A stretch of 44,436 bases of DNA, from NCBI GenBank assembly GCA_900757145.1, contig CAAEMT010000004.1, positions 1-44,436 on the forward strand, given 5' to 3'. The notes beneath the pieces were generated by a model. It did not search any database, had not been told where the DNA came from, and saw only the letters and a program-made list of their open reading frames with translations. Made by a program: the position numbers and the translations under genes. The DNA is from Lachnospiraceae bacterium (GTDB taxonomy: Bacteria > Bacillota > Clostridia > Lachnospirales > Lachnospiraceae). This document shows positions 23,344 through 31,737 of the stretch, piece after piece (the first letter of the stretch is position 1; every line of letters starts with the position of its first letter).

Positions 23344-25398
23344 CTACATACCTGCCAGTACCAGAAGCGGCGCTACCACCAGATCGATCAGCTTGATACC
23401 GACAAACGGAACAATGATTCCGCCGAGTCCGTATATTGCCATATTTCTAAGAAGAAGCTTTTCTGCCTTCATTGGCTTATACTTTACACCCTTCATGGCA
23501 ATCGGGATCAGTCCCGGAATAATGATCGCATTAAAGATCAGAGCAGACAGAATCGCACTTGCCGGCGTTGCCAGATGCATGATATTGAGAATCTGCATCT
23601 GCGGCAGAACCATCGTAAACATCGCCGGAATGATTGCAAAATACTTCGCGATATCATTTGCCACGCTGAACGTTGTCAGCGAACCTCTCGTGATCAGAAG
23701 CTGTTTCCCGATCTCAACAACCTCAAGGATCTTCGTCGGATCAGAGTCAAGGTCTACCATGTTCGCAGCTTCCTTGGCTGCCTGCGTACCGGAATTCATG
23801 GCAAGACCGACGTCCGCCTGCGCAAGCGCCGGAGCGTCGTTCGTTCCGTCTCCCGTCATTGCCACAAGCTTTCCTTCCGCCTGTTCCTTTTTGATCGCTT
23901 CGATCTTATCCTCCGGCTTACATTCTGCAATAAAACCATCCACGCCTGCCTCCCGCGCGATCGTTGCTGCGGTAAGCGGGTTATCACCGGTACACATAAT
24001 CGTCTTAATACCAATCTCACGAAGTCTTGCAAAACGTTCCACAAGTCCCGGTTTTACCGTATCTTTCAAGTAAATGACACCGAGAATCTTATTATTTACA
24101 CACACCGTAAGCGGCGTACCGCCAAGGTTTGATACCTTCGTCACGATCTCCTCAAGATCAGAAGGGATCGCTCCGCCCTTTTCCCTGACGAATGTCCGGA
24201 TCGCCTCAGACGCGCCTTTTCTTACGACCGTACCGTCCTGCAGATCCACACCGCTCATCTTTGTCTGCGCAGTAAACTCTACAAACGTCATCTGCCGTGC
24301 CACACCATCGTCAAGTACACAGCCCATCTGACGGCCGAGTTCTACCGTTGATTTGCCCTCCGGTGTCTGATCCATCAGGGAACTCATGACGCTGTAATCT
24401 ACAAGGTCCGTTTTGTCCACGCCTGCCACCGGATAAAACTCTGCTGCCAGACGGTTTCCGTATGTGATCGTTCCTGTCTTGTCAAGGATCATCGTGTCAA
24501 CGTCGCCGCAGGCTTCCACTGCCTTTCCAGACATCGCGATGACGTTGAATCTCGTTACACGATCCATACCGGCGATACCAATCGCGGAAAGCAGTCCTCC
24601 GATCGTTGTCGGAATCAGACATACCATCAAGGCGATCGCCCATGAAATCGGGATCTCTACACCAAGATAAGCTGCAAACGGATACAGCGTGACAACAACA
24701 ATCAGGAAAATCAGCGTCAGCACGATCAGAAGCGTATTCAACGCGATCTCATTCGGCGTCTTCTGTCTGGAAGCGCCCTCTACCAGAGAAATCATCTTGT
24801 CAAGGAACGAGTGTCCCGGTTCTGCCACGATCCGAATTTTCAGCCAGTCCGATACAACGGTCGTACCGCCTGTCACGGAGGAGAAATCCCCTCCTGACTC
24901 TCTCGTCACAGGAGCTGATTCGCCTGTGATCGCCGATTCATCCACAGAAGCGATTCCTTCAATCACTTCGCCATCGTTCGGAATTACCTCTCCGGCCTTT
25001 ACAAGAACAAGATCACCCTTCTTTAATTCAGAAGCACTGATATTCTTTTCACTTCCATCCGAAAGAATCAATCTTGCCTTCGTGTCCTGCTTCGTCTTTT
25101 TCAGAGAAGCCGCCTGCGCTTTTCCGCGCCCTTCTGCGACAGATTCCGCAAAATTTGCAAACAGCACTGTAATAAATAAGATTGCCGTCACGATTCCGTT
25201 GTACAGCCGGTACTGCGCTCCGCCGCCGAACAGCGTCGGGAAAAAGGTCAGCGCCAGTGTGATCAGACAGCCGATCTCGACTACAAACATAACCGGATTC
25301 TTCACCATATACCGCGGATCTAATTTTTGAAAAGAACCGATGATTGACGACTTCAGTATATCCTTCGTCACAAATTTTGTACTTTTCTTCTTAGCCAT
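23344..25398 (-). CDS. kdpB: Potassium-transporting P-type ATPase KdpB subunit
   Basis: A 684-aa P-type ATPase, full length. Visible are the TGES actuator motif (158-161), the phosphorylation site Asp306 in DKTGTITYGNR, the KGAS nucleotide-binding motif, and the hinge TGDGTNDAPALAQADVG. Hydrophobic helices lie at about 35-90, 220-280 and 590-680. The Ser in TGES is the position whose phosphorylation inhibits the Escherichia coli pump, so the same control is possible. It hydrolyses ATP to drive potassium uptake through KdpA. It follows kdpA after 17 bp and precedes kdpC. Confidence 0.98.
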   Translation of the reverse strand: MAKKKSTKFVTKDILKSSIIGSFQKLDPRYMVKNPVMFVVEIGCLITLALTFFPTLFGGGAQYRLYNGIVTAILFITVLFANFAESVAEGRGKAQAASLKKTKQDTKARLILSDGSEKNISASELKKGDLVLVKAGEVIPNDGEVIEGIASVDESAITGESAPVTRESGGDFSSVTGGTTVVSDWLKIRIVAEPGHSFLDKMISLVEGASRQKTPNEIALNTLLIVLTLIFLIVVVTLYPFAAYLGVEIPISWAIALMVCLIPTTIGGLLSAIGIAGMDRVTRFNVIAMSGKAVEACGDVDTMILDKTGTITYGNRLAAEFYPVAGVDKTDLVDYSVMSSLMDQTPEGKSTVELGRQMGCVLDDGVARQMTFVEFTAQTKMSGVDLQDGTVVRKGASEAIRTFVREKGGAIPSDLEEIVTKVSNLGGTPLTVCVNNKILGVIYLKDTVKPGLVERFARLREIGIKTIMCTGDNPLTAATIAREAGVDGFIAECKPEDKIEAIKKEQAEGKLVAMTGDGTNDAPALAQADVGLAMNSGTQAAKEAANMVDLDSDPTKILEVVEIGKQLLITRGSLTTFSVANDIAKYFAIIPAMFTMVLPQMQILNIMHLATPASAILSALIFNAIIIPGLIPIAMKGVKYKPMKAEKLLLRNMAIYGLGGIIVPFVGIKLIDLVVAPLLVLAGM

Positions 25399-25415
25399 TT
25401 TCTTCTCCTCTCACC

Positions 25416-27182
25416 CTACATCCACAGGGACAGATGCTCTGCGACCGGACCGAGCGCCAGCGCCGGAAAAAATGTCAGCGCTGCAAAAATGTATACAATA
25501 AATACGAGCACAACCATAAAGGTTACATTGTCCGTCCTTAACGTACCGATCGACTCATTTACCCGCTTCTTCTGAAGCATCGAGCCTGCGATAGCAAGCT
25601 GGGCAACGATCGCAATATAACGACCGAAAAACATCGCAAGTCCCGTCGTTACATTCCAGAACAGACTGTTGTCCGCCAGTCCCTCAAAACCGGATCCGTT
25701 ATTTGCCGCGGACGAAGCATACTCATAAAGTACCTGAGACAGACCGTGAAATTCCGGGTTCGTGATACCTGCAAGTCCCGCCTGTGTCGATACTGCCAGT
25801 GCGGAAAATCCGAGAATCAAAAGCGGATGGATCAGAATTACGATCGCTACCAGCTTCATCTCTTTTCCCTCAATCTTCTTATTTAGATATTCCGGCGTAC
25901 GTCCGACCATCAGTCCGCAGATAAATACAGCCAAAATCACGTACATGACCATATTCATCAAACCAACGCCCTTGCCGCCAAAGACACAGTTGAGCATCAT
26001 GTGCAGCATGGGGATCATTCCGCCAAGCGGTGTCAGAGTATCGTGCATGTTGTTGACTGTACCAGTCGTAAATGATGTTGTTACCGTTGTAAACAGCGCA
26101 GACTGGGCAATACCGAAGCGCACTTCCTTTCCTTCCATACTTCCCATGTCCTGATCGATACCCATGTCAGAAATCACTGGATTTCCCGCTTTTTCTGAGC
26201 AAAAGCATACAGCCAGTCCGATCAGAAAAATAATTGCCATAGCGCCGAATACAGTCGCGCCCTGTCCGCCAAACAGCGGCTTTCGTATGTGTTGACCGGT
26301 CCGTGCCTGCATCCCACTGTCTGCACATTCCTTTCCCGCATCCGGCAAAAGCATTTTCATTTTCCGACGTTCGTGGAGCATAAGTCCAAACGTCACAACA
26401 CAGGCGCCCGGCAGAATCATCATGGAGATCATCTCTGCGATATTGGAAATTACCGTCGGGTTCTCAAACGGTGTCGTCGAGTTTGCTCCGAAGAAACCTC
26501 CTCCGTTCGTACCCAGATGCTTGATCGACTCCAATGCCGCTACCGGTCCCATCGCAATGTCCTGATATTTTCCTTCGATCGTTTCGACCGTCACATTTGC
26601 AGCAAGCGTCTGCGGTGTTCCCTGACTGACGAGAAGCAATCCTATAAGAAAAGATCCCGGAATCAGGATACGCGTCGTCGTCCGCACCATATCCCGGTAA
26701 AAATTGCCAAGCTTCCTGCCAGCCAGGCCCCTGCAAAACGCCATACATGCCGCATAGCCGCTGGCTGCCGACGTGAACATCATAAAAATAATAACGCACA
26801 TCTGGCTTACATAGGAAAGCCCACTCTCGCCCGAATAATGCTGCAAGTTCGTATTCGTCATAAAACTTATGATCGTGTTAAAGCTCAGGCTTTCTTCCAT
26901 CGATCCGATTCCGTTCGGATTTAGGAACAAAAGTCCCTGTATTCTCAGGATCACGTATCCGACAAATACCATAACCGCATTTGCCATCAGTAAAGACAGA
27001 GCGTATTTTTTCCAGCTCATATCCTCCCCTTTGATTCCGCAAACCTTATAGATCAATTTATCAACCGGATCAAACACTGCGTCTGCAAATGTTTTCCGAT
27101 CTGTGGCGATGTGATACATATATCTCCCCATGGGAATAACAAGTATCACAAACAGCGCCAATGTAAGAACAATCTGTAACAT
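25416..27182 (-). CDS. kdpA: Potassium-transporting ATPase KdpA subunit
   Basis: A 588-aa channel-like subunit with about ten to twelve membrane helices. Filter-region motifs typical of KdpA are present, including SFMTNTNLQHYSGE, HLGTNGGGFFGANSTTPFENP and TPLGGMIPMLHMMLN. The last third contains MFFGRYIAIVAQLAIA, a conserved KdpA helix. It binds and conducts potassium into the pump. GGAGGACAGGAGGAAAAAGT precedes the ATG. kdpF lies 100 bp upstream. Confidence 0.98.
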   Translation of the reverse strand: MLQIVLTLALFVILVIPMGRYMYHIATDRKTFADAVFDPVDKLIYKVCGIKGEDMSWKKYALSLLMANAVMVFVGYVILRIQGLLFLNPNGIGSMEESLSFNTIISFMTNTNLQHYSGESGLSYVSQMCVIIFMMFTSAASGYAACMAFCRGLAGRKLGNFYRDMVRTTTRILIPGSFLIGLLLVSQGTPQTLAANVTVETIEGKYQDIAMGPVAALESIKHLGTNGGGFFGANSTTPFENPTVISNIAEMISMMILPGACVVTFGLMLHERRKMKMLLPDAGKECADSGMQARTGQHIRKPLFGGQGATVFGAMAIIFLIGLAVCFCSEKAGNPVISDMGIDQDMGSMEGKEVRFGIAQSALFTTVTTSFTTGTVNNMHDTLTPLGGMIPMLHMMLNCVFGGKGVGLMNMVMYVILAVFICGLMVGRTPEYLNKKIEGKEMKLVAIVILIHPLLILGFSALAVSTQAGLAGITNPEFHGLSQVLYEYASSAANNGSGFEGLADNSLFWNVTTGLAMFFGRYIAIVAQLAIAGSMLQKKRVNESIGTLRTDNVTFMVVLVFIVYIFAALTFFPALALGPVAEHLSLWM

Positions 27183-27282
27183 ACTTTTTCCTCCTGTCCT
27201 CCTTCATATCGTTTTCATCGATTTTTCAGGGCTTCGTTTCCTTCTTTACCGTGGTTATCCGATCTCACTCGTTCTTGCCTTA

Positions 27283-27360
27283 TCACAGCTTCTCCGGATG
27301 CACCAGCGCATACACCAGATAAATTCCGATCGCTGCTATCAGCAGTCCCAAAACCAACAT
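27283..27360 (-). CDS. kdpF: KdpF, small stabilising subunit
   Basis: A 25-aa ORF, MLVLGLLIAAIGIYLVYALV followed by HPEKL, too short for usual gene calling. The C-terminal YLVYALVHPE block matches the conserved end of KdpF (YLVYALINAE in Escherichia coli). One transmembrane helix. GGAGGTGTGAAGA gives a strong ribosome binding site. It sits directly before kdpA, the canonical place, and should stabilise the KdpABC complex. Confidence 0.92.
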   Translation of the reverse strand: MLVLGLLIAAIGIYLVYALVHPEKL

Positions 27361-27374
27361 TCTTCACACCTCCA

Positions 27375-27476
27375 TCATTTTTCCTTTGATTCGATCTGAT
27401 GCCCGCAAAAATCTGCAAACAGTTTTATCAGACCGAAACTGACCAGCAAAATCGCGATCATAAGTAAATCCATCAT
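27375..27476 (-). CDS. 33-aa membrane peptide leading the kdp operon
   Basis: The ORF encodes MMDLLMIAILLVSFGLIKLF followed by ADFCGHQIESKEK: one transmembrane helix and a short charged tail. GGAGGAGAGAAGT precedes the paired ATG codons at 27471-27476, and the stop is 14 bp before the kdpF ATG. Short MD-Leu helix-FGLI-L-C proteins of this plan occur ahead of kdpF or kdpA in many bacteria, so it is probably a genuine uncharacterised Kdp accessory peptide. This family link is from memory of the pattern, not from a search. Confidence 0.75.
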   Translation of the reverse strand: MMDLLMIAILLVSFGLIKLFADFCGHQIESKEK

Positions 27477-27500
27477 ACTTCTCTCCTCCTTTGCATAGCG

Positions 27501-27564
27501 ATTCTAGCACCGTCATAATTAAAATGGGATTAACACGTTTTCTCCTGCGTTAAGATTACGTAAA
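27501..27564 (-). promoter_or_regulatory. kdp promoter with candidate KdpE operator pair
   Basis: The -10 is TAGAAT in TGCTAGAAT (27501-27506, minus); no good -35 is present. Plus-strand elements taattaaaatgggattaa (27516-27533, weaker, 11 of 18 matches to the ktr proximal element) and gcgttaagattacgtaaa (27547-27564, strong) start 10 and 41 bp beyond the -10, exactly as at the ktrB promoter. The strong distal element reads TTTACGTAATCTTAACGC on the transcribed orientation. Confidence 0.7.
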
Positions 27565-27624
27565 TTCAGCCGTATTCTATGCCGTTTCTATGTCTAAACT
27601 GATTGTTAAATTTTTATTTTTTTA

Positions 27625-27652
27625 TTGCTTTTATTCCTCATTTATGTATAAT
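27625..27652 (+). promoter_or_regulatory. pckA promoter
   Basis: TTGCTT (27625-27630), 16-bp spacer, TATAAT (27647-27652) on the plus strand, giving a leader of about 105 nt before pckA. The rest of the divergent region 27477-27764 contains the kdp promoter and no other gene. Confidence 0.8.
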
Positions 27653-27764
27653 ATGGTAGAAGAGAGTGGATGCGTGAAGCGCCGCTTCTTCTAGGCAGTT
27701 AAATGCCTGCAGTTCACAGGTTGTTACCTGATTACTACTAAGAAAGAAAAGAGGTTAATGTAAG

Positions 27765-29369
27765 ATGGCAAAAGTTGATTTGACTAAGTATGGCATCACA
27801 GGAACTACAGAGATCGTGTACAATCCTTCCTACGAAGTATTATTTGAGGAAGAAACAAAGCCGGAGCTGACAGGCTATGAAAAAGGTCAGGTAAGTGAGC
27901 TCGGTGCTGTCAATGTAATGACAGGTATTTATACAGGACGTTCCCCGAAAGATAAGTTCATCGTTATGGACGAAAATTCTAAAGACACTGTATGGTGGAC
28001 ATCTGACGAATATAAGAACGACAACAAGCCGGCATCTCAGGAAGCATGGGATACATGTAAGGAGATCGCTCTCAAAGAGCTGTCCAACAAGAGACTGTTC
28101 GTTGTAGATGCTTTCTGCGGTGCAAATGCAGATACACGTATGGCTATCCGTTTCATCGTAGAGGTAGCTTGGCAGGCACACTTCGTTAAGAACATGTTCA
28201 TCGCTCCTACAGCAGAAGAGCTTGAGAACTTTGAGCCGGATTTCGTTGTATACAACGCTTCCAAGGCTAAAGTTGAGAACTACAAGGAGCTGGGTCTGAA
28301 CTCTGAGACAGCAGCCATCTTTAATATCACAAGTCGTGAGCAGGTTATCCTGAACACATGGTACGGCGGAGAGATGAAGAAGGGTATGTTCTCCATGATG
28401 AACTACTACCTGCCGCTGAAGGGCATCGCTTCCATGCACTGCTCCGCAAATACAGATATGAACGGCGAGAATACAGCTATCTTCTTCGGTCTGTCCGGTA
28501 CAGGTAAAACTACTCTTTCCACAGATCCGAAGCGTCTCCTGATCGGTGATGACGAGCACGGCTGGGATGACAACGGCGTATTCAACTTCGAGGGCGGATG
28601 CTACGCTAAAGTTATCAACCTCGACAAAGAATCTGAGCCAGATATCTACAATGCAATTAAGCGCAACGCTCTTCTTGAGAACGTTACTCTGGACGAGAAC
28701 GGAAAGATCGACTTCGATGATAAGAGCGTTACAGAGAATACTCGTGTATCTTACCCGATCGACCATATCGAGAAGATCGTTCGTCCGGTATCCGCAGCTC
28801 CGGCAGCTAAGAATGTAATCTTCCTGTCCGCAGACGCATTCGGCGTACTTCCGCCGGTATCCGTACTGACACCGGATCAGACAGAGTACTACTTCCTGTC
28901 AGGATTCACAGCTAAGCTGGCTGGTACAGAGCGTGGTATCACAGAGCCGACACCGACATTCTCCGCTTGTTTCGGACAGGCATTCCTGGAGCTGCATCCG
29001 ACAAAGTATGCAGAAGAGCTCGTTAAGAGAATGCAGGCAAACGGCGCTAAGGCATACCTGGTAAACACAGGATGGAACGGAACAGGAAAGCGTATCTCCA
29101 TCAAGGATACACGTGGAATCATCGATGCAATCCTCAATGGCGATATCCTGAACGCTGAGACAAAGACAATTCCGTACTTCAACTTCGAGGTGCCGACAGC
29201 TCTTCCGGGCGTTGATACAAATATCCTTGACCCGCGCAACACATATGCAAACGCTTCTGAATGGGATGTTAAGGCAAAAGACCTTGCACAGAGATTCATC
29301 AAGAACTTTGCTAAATATGAGAGCAACGAAGCTGGTAAGGCACTCGTTGCAGCAGGTCCGCAGTTATAA
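27765..29369 (+). CDS. pckA: Phosphoenolpyruvate carboxykinase (ATP)
   Basis: A 534-aa enzyme of standard length that interconverts oxaloacetate + ATP and PEP + CO2 + ADP. Visible are the Arg-rich substrate motif IYTGRSPKDKFIV, the kinase-1a P-loop FFGLSGTGKTTLS, the kinase-2 metal motif IGDDEHGWDD, FEGGCYAK and the C-terminal NTGWNGTGKRISIKDTR. Codon use (many GCT, ACA and AAG, few rare codons) differs from its neighbours and suggests high expression. AAGAGGTTAATGTAAG precedes the ATG. In gut anaerobes it usually runs toward oxaloacetate to feed succinate formation, but direction is not visible in sequence. Confidence 0.98.
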   Translation: MAKVDLTKYGITGTTEIVYNPSYEVLFEEETKPELTGYEKGQVSELGAVNVMTGIYTGRSPKDKFIVMDENSKDTVWWTSDEYKNDNKPASQEAWDTCKEIALKELSNKRLFVVDAFCGANADTRMAIRFIVEVAWQAHFVKNMFIAPTAEELENFEPDFVVYNASKAKVENYKELGLNSETAAIFNITSREQVILNTWYGGEMKKGMFSMMNYYLPLKGIASMHCSANTDMNGENTAIFFGLSGTGKTTLSTDPKRLLIGDDEHGWDDNGVFNFEGGCYAKVINLDKESEPDIYNAIKRNALLENVTLDENGKIDFDDKSVTENTRVSYPIDHIEKIVRPVSAAPAAKNVIFLSADAFGVLPPVSVLTPDQTEYYFLSGFTAKLAGTERGITEPTPTFSACFGQAFLELHPTKYAEELVKRMQANGAKAYLVNTGWNGTGKRISIKDTRGIIDAILNGDILNAETKTIPYFNFEVPTALPGVDTNILDPRNTYANASEWDVKAKDLAQRFIKNFAKYESNEAGKALVAAGPQL

Positions 29370-29390
29370 TTAAAACTAAGACCAAATTTT

Positions 29391-29420
29391 GGGGCAGCCG
29401 CTATACGGCTGCCCCTTTTT
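29391..29420 (+). terminator. pckA terminator
   Basis: A perfect 10-bp stem GGGGCAGCCG/CGGCTGCCCC (29391-29400, 29406-29415) with loop CTATA, followed by TTTTT. It lies 22 bp after the pckA stop. Confidence 0.95.
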
Positions 29421-29429
29421 GGTAGCATC

Positions 29430-30425
29430 TCACCCTCTCAAAATCTCTCGGATCACTCTTTCCACATTCTCAAATGCGATTTTTTCAATCTCTCCTGTTG
29501 TAAATCCTGCCGCCGATAATTTAGCAAATAAAAGCTCCATCTTCTCCGGTGTTCCAATCTCAAGACTCCCCTGTATTCCGTCAAAGTCTGTTCCGATCGC
29601 TGCACATTCGATACCGCCCTTATTCACCATATGTTTCACCTGTGTAATCATGCTCTCTATCGTACTGTCCTTTCGCGTAATATCCTGATGCAAAAACGCC
29701 GGACAAAAATTCAGCCCCGCTATACCTCCGCGTTCTCCCAGAATATGCAGCATTTCATCCGTCAGATTACGCGGATGAGGGGAAAGTGCGCGGCAATTGG
29801 AGTGTGATGCAAGAAACGGTCCGTGAAGGATACCGGCCACATCCCAAAATCCTCCGTCAGACAAATGACTGACATCAACGATCATGCCAAGCTCCTCCAT
29901 CCGGCAAACCGCTTCCTTGCCAAATGGCGTAAGCCCCTGCTCCATAACAGACGAATCAAAAGAGTTTGGCGCTCCAAAACAATTTTCGTAATTCCACGTA
30001 AGAGAGATCAGCCGGATTCCTTTTTCATAGAACTGCTCCAGCTTTTCCATTTTTCCGTCTACTGCACGCCCGTCCTCCAGAGTGAGAAACGCCGAGATTT
30101 TCCCCACTTTATTATTTTTTTCAAACTCAGCAGCACTTTTCGTAAGCGCAATTACTTCTGGATGTCCGACCTGCGTTCTCTCCATAATCCCGCAAAGAGC
30201 TTCTATATAATTATCGTCATCTGGAATTTCAAAACTCTTATCATCTGCGGTGTTTTCTATACTCTCGAGCTGCGGCAGCATATAAATTGCAAAAAACTGT
30301 GCCGCTACTCCTGCCTTTTGCAGACGCTGTACGTCTGCCATCGCTTCCGGAAAACAAAAAATATCCCTTTTTCCTTTTAAAAAAGCCTCTGACAATGTAT
30401 CACAATGCAAATCTATGTAGTTCAT
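29430..30425 (-). CDS. Membrane dipeptidase family protein (peptidase M19)
   Basis: A 331-aa zinc dipeptidase-like protein. The N-terminal YIDLHCDTLSEAF carries the HxD metal motif. ISAFLTLEDGRAVDGKMEKLEQFYEKGIRLISLTWN holds the bridging Glu region. MIVDVSHLSDGGFWDV and GPFLASHSNCRALSPHPRNLTDEML contain the later metal-binding His residues, and AIGTDFDGIQ the active-site Asp. No signal peptide, so probably cytoplasmic. Expected to hydrolyse dipeptides. Convergent with pckA and separated from it by the terminator. Confidence 0.93.
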   Translation of the reverse strand: MNYIDLHCDTLSEAFLKGKRDIFCFPEAMADVQRLQKAGVAAQFFAIYMLPQLESIENTADDKSFEIPDDDNYIEALCGIMERTQVGHPEVIALTKSAAEFEKNNKVGKISAFLTLEDGRAVDGKMEKLEQFYEKGIRLISLTWNYENCFGAPNSFDSSVMEQGLTPFGKEAVCRMEELGMIVDVSHLSDGGFWDVAGILHGPFLASHSNCRALSPHPRNLTDEMLHILGERGGIAGLNFCPAFLHQDITRKDSTIESMITQVKHMVNKGGIECAAIGTDFDGIQGSLEIGTPEKMELLFAKLSAAGFTTGEIEKIAFENVERVIREILRG

Positions 30426-30459
30426 CTAATTATACATCCTTTCGCTGTTGATATTACTG

Positions 30460-30488
30460 ATTCTAACATTTTCCAAATTAGCACGCAA
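30460..30488 (-). promoter_or_regulatory. Promoter of the M19 dipeptidase gene
   Basis: TTGCGT (30483-30488), 17-bp spacer, TAGAAT (30460-30465) on the minus strand, 35 bp upstream of the start codon. Confidence 0.7.
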
Positions 30489-30659
30489 CCGGAAGCACAG
30501 TTATCCACAATTTTTATAAAAATTAAAGATTTTATACACTGTTTCTTCGAATTTCAAACACAAAATCAACATACTTTTCTTCTATCCTATATACATCACC
30601 GAAACAAAAAACATTTCCCATATGCTTCGGTGAAACAATAGCTCATAAGAAAGGACTTG

Positions 30660-31634
30660 ATGAACATGAAACGAAAATATGCAGCAATCGCACTGGGACT
30701 GACACTGGCGCTCTCCTCTACCGCAGCGTTCGCAGAAGAGTCGACAGAAGCAGCTGTTACTGCCGAGGCAGCAACAGAAGCCGCAGATGAATCTGCTCTG
30801 GATGCCAATGAAGAAAATACTGAGACATTTCTCGGACAGATTACAGAAATTACAGAAAACTCTATTAAGATAAAAAACAGCCGGCTGGTTCCTGTTTCTG
30901 ATACTGAAGATGCAGAAATTGCTGCTGAAAATGCTTCCGCAGATGCGGCTGACAACACCGAAGACGATGCGGAGAATCCCTCAGAGAATGCAGATGAGAC
31001 AGCTGAGAATACAGATGACACAATAGAAAATACGGACGATACCGCAGCAGATGCACAGAATGCTGAAAATGCAGAAGCTTCAACCGACGGAGCGGAAAGC
31101 ACCGGGGAAGCTGATAACGTATCACTAAACGCCGTATTAGAGCTGTCACCGGATCAAACTACCACGATCGACTATTCAGAAGCCACATCGTTTAAGCTCC
31201 TGACAGACCAGTACACACTTACAATCACAGATAATGGTCTGACAGACATTCCGGCAGACGAAGTTGCTGAAGCTACGGCTAATGAAGACACAGAAGCTAC
31301 AACCAGCGAAGATGCTAAAGCTACGGCCGATGAAGATACAGAGGCTACGACAGACGAAAATACAGAGGCTACAGCTGATGAAGATACGGAGGATCCAACG
31401 GACGACAATGCAGAAGCTGCGACGGACGAAGCTGCAAAAACGACACCTGCCGAACAGGATATGGCCTCTCTCATTCCGGCAGATGCCATTACAGAAGTCA
31501 TCACTGCTGCCGATCTTCAGGAGGGCGATGTGATCTATGCCGTTTTGAACGACGACGGAACTGCTGCTGAAATTACAGTGCTTGCAAAGGGTGATACAAT
31601 CGCAGCTGTTTATGGCGAAGCAGACGCACAATAA
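30660..31634 (+). CDS. Secreted acidic protein with two low-complexity insertions
   Basis: A 324-aa exported protein of unrecognised family. MNMKRKYAAIALGLTLALSS to TAAFAEES is a signal peptide with an AFA cleavage site. The rest divides into short beta-rich pieces, FLGQITEITENSIKIKNSRL, LELSPDQTTTIDYSEATSFKLL and AADLQEGDVIYAVLNDDGTAAEITVL, which together look like one small OB/DUF5666-like barrel. They are separated by Glu/Asp/Ala/Thr-rich tracts: one of about 80 residues after the first piece, and one of about 65 made of repeats like TEATTDEN/TEATADED. The total charge is strongly negative. AAGGA at 30651-30655 supports ATG at 30660; ATG 30666 is also possible. Confidence 0.8.
   Translation: MNMKRKYAAIALGLTLALSSTAAFAEESTEAAVTAEAATEAADESALDANEENTETFLGQITEITENSIKIKNSRLVPVSDTEDAEIAAENASADAADNTEDDAENPSENADETAENTDDTIENTDDTAADAQNAENAEASTDGAESTGEADNVSLNAVLELSPDQTTTIDYSEATSFKLLTDQYTLTITDNGLTDIPADEVAEATANEDTEATTSEDAKATADEDTEATTDENTEATADEDTEDPTDDNAEAATDEAAKTTPAEQDMASLIPADAITEVITAADLQEGDVIYAVLNDDGTAAEITVLAKGDTIAAVYGEADAQ
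31264..31450 (+). repeat. In-gene 24/27-bp acidic repeats
   Basis: Imperfect tandem copies coding for the pattern (T/A)-E/K-A-T-(A/T)-x-E-(D/N)-(T/A), for example GAAGATACAGAGGCTACGAC-type units. They encode the Glu/Thr-rich spacer of the secreted protein. Confidence 0.75.
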
Positions 31635-31683
31635 AACAGACTTTTCAACCTTTTGATTTCAAAATCTTCCTTTTCTGATAAAA

Positions 31684-31722
31684 GGAGCAGACACTCTTTC
31701 ATAAGAATGTCTGCCCTTTTTT
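31684..31722 (+). terminator. Terminator of the secreted acidic protein gene
   Basis: GCAGACA (31687-31693) pairs with TGTCTGC (31708-31714), extended by TCTT/AAGA near the loop, followed by CCTTTTTT. It lies between the convergent rsmI and the acidic protein gene and may serve both strands. Confidence 0.85.
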
Positions 31723-31737
31723 ATATCTCTATACTGC

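Noticed and set aside
23393..25330. Several long plus-strand frames antisense to kdpB
   Set aside because: They are explained by codon bias of kdpB; products are Ser/Ile/Thr-rich with no motifs.
27840..28766. Long minus-strand open frame inside pckA
   Set aside because: It is antisense to the well-conserved pckA frame, has no ribosome binding site of note, and a Cys/Val/Leu-rich product typical of a shadow frame.
30596..31631. Minus-strand Ser/Ala- and Cys/Phe-rich frames opposite the secreted acidic protein
   Set aside because: Repeat-derived shadow frames; the plus strand has a signal peptide, ribosome binding site and terminator.
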